A stretch of 64,000 nt of DNA from Acidobacteriota bacterium. Lineage in GTDB: Bacteria > Acidobacteriota > Terriglobia > UBA7540. Shown one piece after another: positions 26,825 to 35,744 of the stretch. The position numbers and the translations under genes are program-made. Numbering within the stretch: position 1 is the first letter of the stretch; each line of letters opens with the position of its first letter. Location of the stretch: positions 62,001-126,000 of the forward strand of contig JAKCCV010000002.1 in assembly GCA_021838785.1 (NCBI GenBank), given 5' to 3'. The notes beneath the pieces are model-generated. The model saw only the letters and a list, made by a program, of their open reading frames with translations, had not been told where the DNA came from and searched no databases.

Positions 26825-28087
26825 CTACCCCGAAGAAGAGGTGCTCACTTCGGCGGATTCACCGAAGCCAGCAAAGATTCTTTCGTACAGCCTGCGCAGA
26901 GACGTCTTTTCCAGAAGAAACACCAGAAGCGAGGTAAGGGCGATTCCGAAGATAATCACGGAATACGCGGTGGCTTGCACCAAATGACCGCCGGGCATTT
27001 TCGCCTGGAGAGGCAATGAGGCCAGCACGGCAGCGGCCAACCCGCGCGGCGCCATAATCGCCATCCGCACAGCATCTTGCTTCGGCACCGACTTGTTCAC
27101 TCCAAAGCGCGCCACCGGAATGCGGAACAGGAAAATCAGGGCTGTCATGAGCAGACCAAAGAGGATCCAACCCATGTTGGTCAGTTGAACGGAAACCCCG
27201 ACGTAGATGAAAAAGAAGGTCTTCACCAGAAATACGACCTCTGAAAAAAATGCCCGCTCCATCTTGCTGAGCGAGATGGGCTTGAGAAACGTGAACCGCT
27301 TGAGGAAGGATGTGTCCATGGAAGGGAGATTGCCCAACATCGCGCCAAAGGCGAGCGAGGCAATGGCGCCGCTAAAACCCAAAAACTGGACGATCCCATA
27401 AATGACAAACACGAAAGCGATGGTGGTCATCAAGGAATTCTCGAGGGTCCGTACTCTATTCAACAGGATGGACCACGCGACCGCACCCACCACCCCGAGG
27501 ATGGCCGCGAATAGGAACGCAGCCAACAAATTGCCGAGCACGGGCCCGACGGCCACGTTTCCCGATTGCGCCGCCTGAAGCAAGGCCAACGCAATCACAA
27601 TGGAGAGCACATCACCGATCGCCGATTCGAGAAACAGGATGGTACTGGCCTGCTCTGACATTTCCAGCCTCGAGGCCAGTGGAATCACGACGGTCGGCGA
27701 TGTTCCACCCAGAATCGCCCCGAGCATCAGCGAGGCGGTCACCGTCAGCCGACCCACTCCATGCGCTACGGCGGATACGACCAGCATCGTCACAACGAAG
27801 TTCAGCAAGGCGAGCGAGAACGTGCCCCGCAGCGCCTTTCTGAGAACCTCAAGGCTGAGCCCGATGCCGCTCTCGAAAAGGATTAGAACCAGAGTGACGG
27901 TGGTAAAAACAGGACCCACGGCGCCAAAACTGGACGGCGTTACCAGGTGAAGCACCGGCCCCAAAAGCACACCGATCAGTGTTAGCCAGAGGACATCGGG
28001 GATCCGGGTCCGGCTAAACAATCCGACAAAAAAGTGCGCCAGGAAAATCAGCGCGCCGACAATGCCGATGACGCCCGACACGCTCAT
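26825..28087 (-). CDS. cation/proton antiporter (CPA family)
   Basis: The 420-residue protein has about 12-13 hydrophobic segments. Characteristic pieces of the CPA transport domain are present: LVLILFESGIGLSLEVLRK, GAILGGTSPTVVIPLASRL and TILFLESAIGDVLSIVIALA, where the usual N-D or D-D transport motif appears as G-D. There is no C-terminal TrkA/RCK nucleotide-binding domain. It probably exchanges Na+ or K+ for H+ across the inner membrane. A GGAGGGGAACG site precedes the ATG. It is followed after 92 bases by the APC-type permease. Confidence 0.9.
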   Translation of the reverse strand: MSVSGVIGIVGALIFLAHFFVGLFSRTRIPDVLWLTLIGVLLGPVLHLVTPSSFGAVGPVFTTVTLVLILFESGIGLSLEVLRKALRGTFSLALLNFVVTMLVVSAVAHGVGRLTVTASLMLGAILGGTSPTVVIPLASRLEMSEQASTILFLESAIGDVLSIVIALALLQAAQSGNVAVGPVLGNLLAAFLFAAILGVVGAVAWSILLNRVRTLENSLMTTIAFVFVIYGIVQFLGFSGAIASLAFGAMLGNLPSMDTSFLKRFTFLKPISLSKMERAFFSEVVFLVKTFFFIYVGVSVQLTNMGWILFGLLMTALIFLFRIPVARFGVNKSVPKQDAVRMAIMAPRGLAAAVLASLPLQAKMPGGHLVQATAYSVIIFGIALTSLLVFLLEKTSLRRLYERIFAGFGESAEVSTSSSG

Positions 28088-28355
28088 GGGTCGTTCCCCT
28101 CCTTGATAAGCTTTACCGCCAAGGAATCGGCTTCCTCGGCAGCGAGATTATCCCAAGAAGACTTGCCTTTGACAATCTTCGCTAGCGGGTTCGCTGTCCC
28201 CGGCCGTCTGCTATGCTCCCCACGCTGGACCGAAGCCCGCCAGCAACACTTGTCTTTGCCTCAATCTCGCCAGAACCCAACAACATTTTGGCTTCGATGC
28301 CTTTACACCGGCGGGGCGAGTCTCAGGCACCGAGATGACTCAGGAACCATCCGTT

Positions 28356-29279
28356 TCAAGCCAATTCGGGCCGGGCTTGGCGAGCCATCACAACCCGCGG
28401 AATGCCGGCCAGGTCGGGACGGACTTCCACCTGCGTCCACGATTCGTCTAGAAGCGCCAACACACGCTCGCGCATTTGGTAGCCAATCTCCGCCACCAGC
28501 CAGCCACCCGGCTTGAGCACCTGCCGCGCCTGCGGAAACAGCCGACGATAGACCTCATCGCCCCGCTCAAGCCCGCCCCAGGCCAGCCGCGGCTCAAAGT
28601 CCCGCACTTCACGCTGCACGTGCTCGATTTCATCGCGGCCGACATAAGGTGGATTGGAAATGACAAAGTCGAACGTTCCCGCATAGGTAGGTTGGAGGAA
28701 ATAAGTCAGCAGATCAGTTTCGTGAAATTGAATCCGCCCGGCGAACCCTAGCCGTTCCGCATTCCGCGCCGCGACGCCGAGCGCAGCCGGGGAGATGTCC
28801 GTCGCATGAATCTCCGCCTGGGGAAACTCATGGGCCAGCGCCACGGCAATGCACCCCGAGCCGGTGCCGACGTCCACCATCCGTAACCCACCGCCGCGGG
28901 AAAGACAGCTTTCACCTGCCAAGTCAATGACGGCTTCAATCAAATGCTCCGTTTCGGGGCGAGGAATCAACACGTCGGGCGTCACCTCGAAATCCAATCC
29001 CCAGAATTCCTGGTGGCCGGTAATGTATTGGGTGGGTTTGCCTGTGAGTCGCTCGGCAATGAGGTGAAAATAGCGCTCCGCCTCCGATGAGGTGAGTTTT
29101 TTCTCGCTATGGCTGTAAAGGGTGGTGCGGTCGCATGACAGCACCTGCATAAGCAGCAGTTCGGCGGCGAGGCTGGCCGAAGGCGTTTGGCCGGCGAGAA
29201 GTCGGCGCAAGCCTTCGGCGAGCGTCTCGCGCACAGTCAGTGCTCCCCGGGCCTGCGGCGATTTAACGAAGGAATCCAT
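28356..29279 (-). CDS. prmC: peptide chain release factor N5-glutamine methyltransferase
   Basis: The protein is 307 residues with an N-terminal helical domain (about 1-95) and a Rossmann methyltransferase domain. SAM binding is indicated by VDVGTGSGCIAVALA, and the glutamine-binding NPPY motif appears as FVISNPPYVGRDE. PrmC methylates the Gln of the GGQ motif in RF1 and RF2. It lies 43 bases downstream of prfA, its substrate gene, on the same strand, a very common bacterial pairing. A GTG two codons upstream is an alternative start. Confidence 0.96.
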   Translation of the reverse strand: MDSFVKSPQARGALTVRETLAEGLRRLLAGQTPSASLAAELLLMQVLSCDRTTLYSHSEKKLTSSEAERYFHLIAERLTGKPTQYITGHQEFWGLDFEVTPDVLIPRPETEHLIEAVIDLAGESCLSRGGGLRMVDVGTGSGCIAVALAHEFPQAEIHATDISPAALGVAARNAERLGFAGRIQFHETDLLTYFLQPTYAGTFDFVISNPPYVGRDEIEHVQREVRDFEPRLAWGGLERGDEVYRRLFPQARQVLKPGGWLVAEIGYQMRERVLALLDESWTQVEVRPDLAGIPRVVMARQARPELA

Positions 29280-29322
29280 GGTCACGGCATGCTCGGCTGG
29301 CCGCGTTGGCCGCGCTTTCCGG

Positions 29323-30408
29323 CTATGCGACCACGGCCGCCTGCTTCAAGCGTTCCGCTTGATGATGCGTGATGAGAGCTTCGATGATGTCATCAATCCG
29401 GCCGTCCATCACTCGGTCAAGCTGGTGCAGGCTCAAGCCGATGCGGTGGTCGGTGACACGATTTTGCGGGAAGTTATACGTGCGTATTTTTTCGCTGCGG
29501 TCGCCCGTGCCCACCATGGTCCGCCGCTCCTCAATAATCTGTTTTTGCTGCTCTTGAAGCTTCATTTCATAAAGCCGAGACCGGAGCACCCGCATCGCCT
29601 TGGCGCGATTCTTGATTTGGGACTTTTCGTCCTGGCAGGAAACGACGATCCCGGTCGGCAAGTGCGTGACGCGCACCGCCGAATAGGTGGTGTTCACCGA
29701 TTGTCCGCCGGGCCCGGAAGAGCAAAACGTGTCAATACGAATGTCTTTGGGATCAATCTCCACCTCGACTTCGTCAGCCTCCGGCAACACCGCGACGGTC
29801 ACCGCGGAGGTGTGGATGCGGCCTTGCTGCTCCGTCGCCGGAACCCGTTGCACGCGGTGCACGCCGCTTTCGTATTTCAGCTTGCTATACACTTTGGGAC
29901 CTTCAATCAGGGCGATAACTTCCTTCAGCCCGCCCACACTGGACACTGACGTTGAAAGAACTTCCACGCGCCAACCTTGCGACTCGGCAAAGCGCGTGTA
30001 CATGCGGAAAATTTCCTGTGCAAACAGCGTGGCCTCGTCGCCGCCCGTGCCGGCCCGAATCTCCAGAACGACGTTCTTTTCGTCATTGGGGTCTTTGGGA
30101 AGCATGAGCACCTTCAGCTCATTTTCGATGGCCTCTTGGCGTTTCTCAAGTTCGGCTAGTTCTTCTTGCGCCAAGGCCTTCATCTCGGGATCGGAAGATG
30201 ATTCGCTCAGCAGCGACTTGGCGCTGACAAGGCCCTTCTGGACTTCCTTCCAAGCTCGGAATTTTTCAACAATCAACTCCAGCTCAGCGTGCATTTTCGC
30301 AGTCTTTTGATAATGCGCCGGGTCGCCGAGAACTCTGGGGTTGCTCAGTTTCGCCGTCAACTCGTCGTAGCGTCTTTCAATCTCCTCGAGTTTGCCAATA
30401 AAGTGCAT
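29323..30408 (-). CDS. prfA: peptide chain release factor 1
   Basis: The 361-residue protein starts [17 protein letters not shown] behind a GGAAAGG ribosome site; upstream in-frame codons to 30426 are not needed. It carries the RF1 stop-codon tripeptide PAT ([17 protein letters not shown]) and the catalytic GGQ motif ([21 protein letters not shown] region). It releases polypeptides at UAA and UAG. It is followed by prmC. Confidence 0.98.
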   Translation of the reverse strand: MHFIGKLEEIERRYDELTAKLSNPRVLGDPAHYQKTAKMHAELELIVEKFRAWKEVQKGLVSAKSLLSESSSDPEMKALAQEELAELEKRQEAIENELKVLMLPKDPNDEKNVVLEIRAGTGGDEATLFAQEIFRMYTRFAESQGWRVEVLSTSVSSVGGLKEVIALIEGPKVYSKLKYESGVHRVQRVPATEQQGRIHTSAVTVAVLPEADEVEVEIDPKDIRIDTFCSSGPGGQSVNTTYSAVRVTHLPTGIVVSCQDEKSQIKNRAKAMRVLRSRLYEMKLQEQQKQIIEERRTMVGTGDRSEKIRTYNFPQNRVTDHRIGLSLHQLDRVMDGRIDDIIEALITHHQAERLKQAAVVA

Positions 30409-30882
30409 CGCGCCTTTCCCCCTCAAGTCCGGCCGTCAGCCGAAAGCCCTCAGAATGAGCCATTGCTGAATTTCATCCCCGTCGAGCCGCTACGATGACG
30501 CCGCCAGATTCCGTCCCAGCTTTCAGAACAATGTCTAAAGGCCACAAGGGTTAGTTGCCACAAGTTCACCCTCGGTTCGCGAAGGCGGAAGCGCCCACGC
30601 TTGAAGTCGTCAGAGGCTTCCACCGCAAGATAAATAGCTCTTGACCTCTCATTGCCAGAATAGCCGTCTGCTTTGGGAGGTGTCAATTGAGCAAGCTGAG
30701 TGGCCAAAAAGCGGATGGTATCTTACGCAGTCTGCCAAAGTTCAACCGCGTAGCCGTACCCCCGTGAAGGCGAGTAGAAGCCGGCAAGGGGCAGCTCCGG
30801 GGCAAGAGCGCAACCACTGAACGCTGCGAGGGGAACTGGCGGCGTCCATCTTCGGTTAGCTATGGTCTGGAGTCATCAAAGC
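30409..30882. other. intergenic region without recognised gene
   Basis: About 470 bases between prfA and the HD-domain gene, all transcribed leftward on both sides. A minus-strand frame of 85 codons at 30450-30707 resembles no family I know and has no good ribosome site. The 30720-30860 part is GC-rich with several short repeats of the GGCAA/GGGGCA type but shows no consensus for RNase P, tmRNA, SRP RNA or group II introns. It should include the prfA promoter. Confidence 0.4.
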
Positions 30883-31455
30883 CTATCGGGAGCCGGTGGA
30901 AGGAGGTTCAAGGCCCAGTTCGGGCGCGATGCCGCGCATGGCTTCGATGCAAAAAGCGATGTGTTCGTCGAGCGGCAGGTTGAGCTCTTCGGCCCCTCGA
31001 ATGATGTCTTCACGGCTCACGGCGCGCGCGAAGGCTTTGTCCTTCATCCGCTTACGGACCGATTTTGCTTCTAGGGTCGCAATCCGATCCGGCCGCACCA
31101 GCGCGCACGCGGTAATGAAGCCGGCCAATTCATCGCAAGCAAACAGAGCTCGGGCCATGAGCGTATCCCGCGGAACGCCCGAGTAGTCGGCATGTCCCAA
31201 AATGGCGCGGCGGATATCTTCCTCCACCCCTTTTCCCTTCAAAATTTCGCTGCCTTGGAGCGGATGGTCGGGCGCGTTAGGATGAATTTCATAATCAAAA
31301 TCGTGCAACAGTCCGACAACCGCCCATCGCTGCTCATCTTCGCCGAATTTGCGCGCGTAAGCTCCCATACACGCTCCAACGGCGAGCATGTGTCGCCTCA
31401 AATTCTCGTTCTGGACGTACTCGCAAACCAATGCCCATGCCGCGTCGCGATCCAT
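30883..31455 (-). CDS. HD domain-containing hydrolase
   Basis: The 190-residue protein has a metal-dependent phosphohydrolase HD fold: H in ENLRRHMLAVG, the HD pair in VVGLLHDFDYEIHPN, further histidines in DHPLQG and ILGHADYSGV, and D in FACDELAGF. Such small stand-alone HD proteins are often annotated as HDIG-type hydrolases acting on nucleotides, but the substrate is unknown. A GGGAAGG site precedes the ATG at 31455. It is divergent from the dehydrogenase gene at 31730. Confidence 0.9.
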   Translation of the reverse strand: MDRDAAWALVCEYVQNENLRRHMLAVGACMGAYARKFGEDEQRWAVVGLLHDFDYEIHPNAPDHPLQGSEILKGKGVEEDIRRAILGHADYSGVPRDTLMARALFACDELAGFITACALVRPDRIATLEAKSVRKRMKDKAFARAVSREDIIRGAEELNLPLDEHIAFCIEAMRGIAPELGLEPPSTGSR

Positions 31456-31729
31456 CGCTGCCTTCCCTCAAAAAGCCTACGCCGGCATTATACGATAACC
31501 TGTGTTGGGCAGCTTAACGCCCTCGCCGCAAAGATTCCCACAGTCTCACTTTGGACTGATACAATCGCTGCCGGGAAAATTGCCGGCACCGCTGTCTGTT
31601 CCGCCCCGGCACAGCCGGAGCGCTGAACACGCGATCCTCCAGTGGCGCACGGCTTTCCGCAAAGATTGTTGCCCGCCGTTGAGCTTCGGCGGCGATTCAC
31701 AAGCGGCGGTCGAACGAAAGGTGCAACGG

Positions 31730-32755
31730 ATGAGAGCACTGGTTAAGGCGAAGCGAGAACCCGGTTTATGGCTCCAAGAAGTTGAAGAACCGGTCATTGG
31801 CATCAACGATGTCCTGATCCGTGTTGAGCGAACCGGCATTTGCGGCACCGATGTCCACATTTACGACTGGAACGAGTGGGCGCAAAGCACGATTCCTGTT
31901 CCCCTGGTGATTGGGCACGAATTTGTGGGAGAAATTGTGAGAGTCGGCTCGAACGTCAACGACTTTCATCCAGGTGACCTGGTGAGTGGCGAAGGGCACG
32001 TTGTTTGCGGGCGCTGCCGCAACTGCCTCGCCGGCCGACGACATCTTTGCGCTCATAGCCAAGGCGTGGGAGTGAACCGCCCCGGGGCCTTTGCCGAGTA
32101 TATTGCCCTGCCGATGAGCAATATCTGGCGGCATGCGCCGTCCGCGGACCACGACGTAGCCGCCATCTTTGATCCTTTTGGCAACGCCGTCCACACGGCG
32201 TTGTCCTTCCCCGTGCTGGGCGAGGACGTTCTCATCACCGGCGCGGGCCCGATCGGCCTGATGGCGTCGGCGGTGGTTCGCCATGCGGGAGCGCGCTTTG
32301 TGGTCATCACCGACCTCAATCGTTATCGCCTTGCCTTGGCGGAAAAGATCGGAGTTGCGCGGGCCTTCGATCCTCGCACGATTAGCCTAGGCCAGGTGCA
32401 AAAAGAATTGGGCATGGCGGAGGGTTTTGACGTCGGCCTGGAAATGTCCGGCAGCGCTGAAGCTTTTCGCGAAATGCTGACCAACATGAGCCACGGAGCC
32501 AAAATCGCCATGCTCGGTATCCCCGATCGGGAGATTGCCATTGACTGGCGCACGGTTATCTTCAACATGCTGACCATCAAAGGCATTTACGGCCGCGAAA
32601 TGTATGAGACTTGGTACAAAATGACCGTTATGCTTCAATCCGGCCTCGACATTCGACCCGTCATTACCCACCGATTCCATTACTCGGAATATCCAAAGGG
32701 CTTTGAGGTCATGCGAAGCGGTCAGTGCGGGAAGGTCATTCTCGAATGGCGCTAG
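31730..32755 (+). CDS. tdh: zinc-dependent L-threonine 3-dehydrogenase-like alcohol dehydrogenase
   Basis: The protein is 341 residues from the ATG at 31730, which has an AAAGGTG site; a long upstream extension to 31502 lacks homology. Catalytic zinc ligands lie in [14 protein letters not shown] (Cys) and [10 protein letters not shown] (His, Glu). Four cysteines of the structural zinc lobe are in [19 protein letters not shown]. The nucleotide fold shows [20 protein letters not shown]. Similarity to threonine 3-dehydrogenase is close, including [14 protein letters not shown] and the [15 protein letters not shown] region. The usual partner gene kbl (2-amino-3-ketobutyrate ligase) is absent here, so a sugar-alcohol substrate remains possible. 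Confidence 0.88.
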   Translation: MRALVKAKREPGLWLQEVEEPVIGINDVLIRVERTGICGTDVHIYDWNEWAQSTIPVPLVIGHEFVGEIVRVGSNVNDFHPGDLVSGEGHVVCGRCRNCLAGRRHLCAHSQGVGVNRPGAFAEYIALPMSNIWRHAPSADHDVAAIFDPFGNAVHTALSFPVLGEDVLITGAGPIGLMASAVVRHAGARFVVITDLNRYRLALAEKIGVARAFDPRTISLGQVQKELGMAEGFDVGLEMSGSAEAFREMLTNMSHGAKIAMLGIPDREIAIDWRTVIFNMLTIKGIYGREMYETWYKMTVMLQSGLDIRPVITHRFHYSEYPKGFEVMRSGQCGKVILEWR

Positions 32756-32913
32756 CAGCCTTTTCGACGATGGCTTTTCCGAAGCAAAGGATCTCTGACC
32801 CGCCGGCAGGTGGGTGCCTCCTATCTGGCTTCGATTAAAGTGACTGACTGAGACAAGAACCACCGTTCATCGAGTGGCGTGCGGCGGAACTCCGGGAGTG
32901 TTGAGACGCGGAG

Positions 32914-33747
32914 TCATGTGGGAAGATGGTAAAACTGTTGAGCGTTTTGAAACCACACCCCGGCCTGCTCGTCGCTCGAGAGCCTTTGCGTGTAATTTTT
33001 GGCTATCTCAACTACCTCCGAGTAGCTTGCCGCTAAAGTGCAGACAGGCCAATCAGACCCCATCATGATTCGACTGGTGCCGAAGGCATTGAACACCGTG
33101 TCGAGGTAAGGTTCAAAATCGGAGGGACGCCAATGGGCCCAATCGGCCTCGGTCACCATGCCGGAGACCTTGCACCAAACGTTGGGCGAGGCGGCCAAGT
33201 TTTTCAGACCTGAGAGCCACGGCTCCAGACGATGCTCCCCAATAGGCGGCTTGGCGATGTGGTCGAGCACAAACGGCTGATAGGGAAATTCCTCCACCAG
33301 CCTTTTGGCGATTGGCAAATGGCGCGGAAACAGCAGCAAGTCGTAAGTTAAGCCATAGGATTGAAGCAAACCAATGCCGCGGCGAAAATCCGGGCGCATC
33401 ATAAACTGGTCGTCCGGCTCGTCGTGGACGATATGACGGACGCCACGAAACTTGGGATGGCGGACCAGCGTCTCAAGCTGCGCCTCCACGCCCGGATCGC
33501 ACAAATCCACCCAACCCACGACGCCGCGAATAAAGGGAAAGTGGTCGGCCAACTCGAGCAGCCATCGGCTTTCTTCCAAGGTTTGTCGCGCCTGAATCGC
33601 CACCGTCCCGTCAATGCCTTCGCGAGCCAGCAGCGGCTCGAGGTCCGGCGGCAGAAAATTACGTTGCAAAGCCTCCATGTGCGGCGCAATCCAAGGGTAT
33701 TGCTGCGGCGAGTACATCCAGAAGTGCTGGTGCGTGTCTATTTTCAT
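32914..33747 (-). CDS. amidohydrolase family protein, fuconolactonase-like
   Basis: The protein is 277 residues from the ATG at 33747 and starts with the metal motif MKIDTHQHFW. The pattern through the chain is that of L-fuconolactonase/aldonolactonase-type amidohydrolases (PF04909): IDGTVAIQARQTLEESRWLLEL, GVVGWVDLCDPGVE, FVLDHIAKPPIGEH, KVSGMVTEADWAHW and IMMGSDWPVCTLAASY with the conserved active-site Asp. Family members open sugar lactones formed by sugar dehydrogenases. It converges on the dehydrogenase gene at 31730-32755, so the two are not an operon, but a shared sugar pathway is possible. Confidence 0.87.
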   Translation of the reverse strand: MKIDTHQHFWMYSPQQYPWIAPHMEALQRNFLPPDLEPLLAREGIDGTVAIQARQTLEESRWLLELADHFPFIRGVVGWVDLCDPGVEAQLETLVRHPKFRGVRHIVHDEPDDQFMMRPDFRRGIGLLQSYGLTYDLLLFPRHLPIAKRLVEEFPYQPFVLDHIAKPPIGEHRLEPWLSGLKNLAASPNVWCKVSGMVTEADWAHWRPSDFEPYLDTVFNAFGTSRIMMGSDWPVCTLAASYSEVVEIAKNYTQRLSSDEQAGVWFQNAQQFYHLPT

Positions 33748-34119
33748 GGACGCGCTCCGAAGATAGAAGCCAGATGGACGGTGAGCCCTCCGTGACGGCC
33801 CGGCTTTCGCCCTCCACCTTCCCACAAACCCCGCTGATCCGCAAGCCTCGCCTTCCAGCAGCGCACCGCTCCTGAAAGCGTGATACCGAAACGGTTGTCA
33901 GGAAGACCGAGGATAGCCGTAATATATCGCGTTGCGATTGACTCCAGCGAGGCGGCCTTCCGGTTGGTCATCATTCGGCTGGTCGCCCCCCCCCAGGTCC
34001 ATGCGACAAATCCTCCAAGATTGGCCGCTGCAGCGAAGGCCCTGGCTTGTGGCAGCCGAGTCGGAAATCGCTTCCGTGCCGTTACCGGCTTACGCTATGC
34101 TTTGAGTTTGGCGCAACCG
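33748..34119. other. intergenic region between divergent amidohydrolase and Nudix genes
   Basis: About 370 bases. It includes a run of nine C at 33986-33994 and a TATGCT at about 34096 that could be the -10 element for the Nudix gene. Reading frames on both strands here show no family resemblance. Confidence 0.4.
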
Positions 34120-34551
34120 ATGGGAAGTCGAAGATCCGTTTTAGCCGAAGCCACGGAAAAGCCGATCCAGGTCGCCGCAGCGATTCTGGAGCGCCAGAGA
34201 CGCATTTTGATTTGCCAGCGGCACCACTCCGATGCTTACGGCTTGCAGTGGGAATTTCCGGGAGGCAAGGTGCGCGAGGGCGAAACGCATAAAGCCGCGC
34301 TGGCGCGGGAGCTGCAGGAGGAACTCGGCATTCGCGCCGAAGTCGGCGAAGAACTCTACAGATTGCAACATCGCTATCCGGATCGCTACGTGGAGGTGGT
34401 GTTTTTTCATGTGCCGAGGTTTCAGGGCCGCATAACGAACCGCGTCTTTGAGGACGTTCAATGGACGGACCGAAAGACTCTTTCCGCTTACCATTTTCTC
34501 GAGGCCGATCGGGAGCTCATTTTGCGGATTGAAGCTGGAGAAATCCTATGA
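34120..34551 (+). CDS. Nudix hydrolase, MutT / 8-oxo-dGTP diphosphatase type
   Basis: The protein is 143 residues from the ATG at 34120. The Nudix box is complete (GGKVREGETHKAALARELQEEL, read over the G5ExxxxxxxREUxEExGU pattern). The preceding segment QVAAAILERQRRILICQRH and the WEFPGGK entry are typical of MutT, which removes oxidised guanine nucleotides. A frame extension upstream to 33880 has no homology. The stop codon overlaps the start of the following WD40 gene (ATGA), so the two are translationally coupled. Confidence 0.9.
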   Translation: MGSRRSVLAEATEKPIQVAAAILERQRRILICQRHHSDAYGLQWEFPGGKVREGETHKAALARELQEELGIRAEVGEELYRLQHRYPDRYVEVVFFHVPRFQGRITNRVFEDVQWTDRKTLSAYHFLEADRELILRIEAGEIL

Positions 34552-35645
34552 AGGGGGCGTCGAAAACTTGGGGCGCGCGCAGCGCAGCGGCCCTGTGGGT
34601 AGCGGCGCTTGCGATGGTCATGAGGGCGGGGGCAGCGCAGGCGGGCACGGCAGCCCTCGAAGCAAGCACCTACGTCTGGACCAGCGTCGGCAACGTCGAA
34701 GGCCACTTGGCGCGCGATTCATCTCCCGCCGGCGCGTTTTCCCCCGACTCGAAAACGCTGGCCGTCGTTTCCCGGCGGGAAGAACAGAAAATTGTGCTCT
34801 TCAATCTCGTGAACGACAAGATCGCGCGGGTGCTGCATCCCAGGATTCCCGGCTTGTCCGATCTGGATATCTATTCGGCCAATTTCATAGGTCCGACGCG
34901 GCTTTTCTTGATGGCGCGCGGCACGATGGCGGCCAAGAAACGCGCGCAAGGCACAACGCCTCTGCTCGGCTTTGAGTGGAATACCGACACCGATTCGCTC
35001 GCCGGCAAAGTGGATTCGATTGGAGCAAATGGCTTCCGTTCAATTCACTATTTTCCGCAAATCGGGTTTGTCGGCATGTACAAGGATAGCGCGTTCGACT
35101 TGTGGGATCCCGCGAACGGGCGGGCGCTGGTGGCTAAAGTCCCGGATTTAACCGAGCGGCCTCGTGTTTACGCCTTTTCGCCCGATGGCCACTGGCTGAT
35201 TCTGGCCCAAATCGCCGATGACGCGAGTCCCGACCCAGTGGTGGTTCAGCTTAAAACGGGACAGTTTGTGAACTCCCTGCGCGGCCATCGCGGCGCGGTC
35301 ATGAGCGTCGAGTTTTCACGCGATAGCACCAAAGTCGTGACGGCTTGCCAAGACGGCAAAGTTCGCATCTGGTCGGTGCCCACATGGAAGCGCACGCAAA
35401 CCCTGAGTGGCCATCAGGGAACGGTCCATTGGGCCGAATTCTCGATGAACGGTCAGTGGGTGGCCTCGGCAGGCGAGGATAAGACGGTGCGCGTGTGGTC
35501 TGCGACAAGCGGCCGCCTGCTTCAAACCCTTTCCGAAAGCACTCATCCCGTGCTCACCGTCGCCTTTTCGCCGGACTCGCGTTATCTGGTAGCCAGCAGC
35601 CGCGATGCCGTCCTCATTTGGAAGCGCATGCGGCTTGACCCCTAA
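34548..35645 (+). CDS. WD40 repeat protein, exported
   Basis: The protein is 365 residues with a signal peptide (about 1-32, AMVMRAGAAQAG). The C-terminal half has at least three clear WD40 repeats: LRGHRGAVMSVEFSRDSTKV ending in VRIWS, LSGHQGTVHWAEFSMNGQWV ending in VRVWS, and HPVLTVAFSPDSRYLVA ending in VLIWK. The N-terminal half has weaker repeats (GAFSPDSKTLAVVSR). This predicts a beta propeller acting as a binding platform outside the cytoplasm. The partner is unknown. It begins a tightly packed plus-strand run that continues to cinA. Confidence 0.88.
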   Translation: MKGASKTWGARSAAALWVAALAMVMRAGAAQAGTAALEASTYVWTSVGNVEGHLARDSSPAGAFSPDSKTLAVVSRREEQKIVLFNLVNDKIARVLHPRIPGLSDLDIYSANFIGPTRLFLMARGTMAAKKRAQGTTPLLGFEWNTDTDSLAGKVDSIGANGFRSIHYFPQIGFVGMYKDSAFDLWDPANGRALVAKVPDLTERPRVYAFSPDGHWLILAQIADDASPDPVVVQLKTGQFVNSLRGHRGAVMSVEFSRDSTKVVTACQDGKVRIWSVPTWKRTQTLSGHQGTVHWAEFSMNGQWVASAGEDKTVRVWSATSGRLLQTLSESTHPVLTVAFSPDSRYLVASSRDAVLIWKRMRLDP

Positions 35646-35744
35646 AATGATGTTGAATCTCAATGCCCGTGGGGGCCGGCGAGCGGCGTCGGAGAACGAA
35701 TATGCTAAAATTTGAAAGCGTGGGATTGGACGCACCGAGCGGCT

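Noticed and set aside
30720-30860. Possible group II intron or structured RNA
   Set aside because: No consensus for intron domain V, RNase P, tmRNA or SRP RNA could be matched.
31502-31729. N-terminal extension of the threonine-dehydrogenase-like gene
   Set aside because: The extra residues have no homology, and a ribosome site precedes the internal ATG that fits the family start.
33986-33994. Run of nine C as a phase-variation tract
   Set aside because: It lies between two divergent genes, outside the reading frames and not clearly in a promoter, so no functional switch can be argued.
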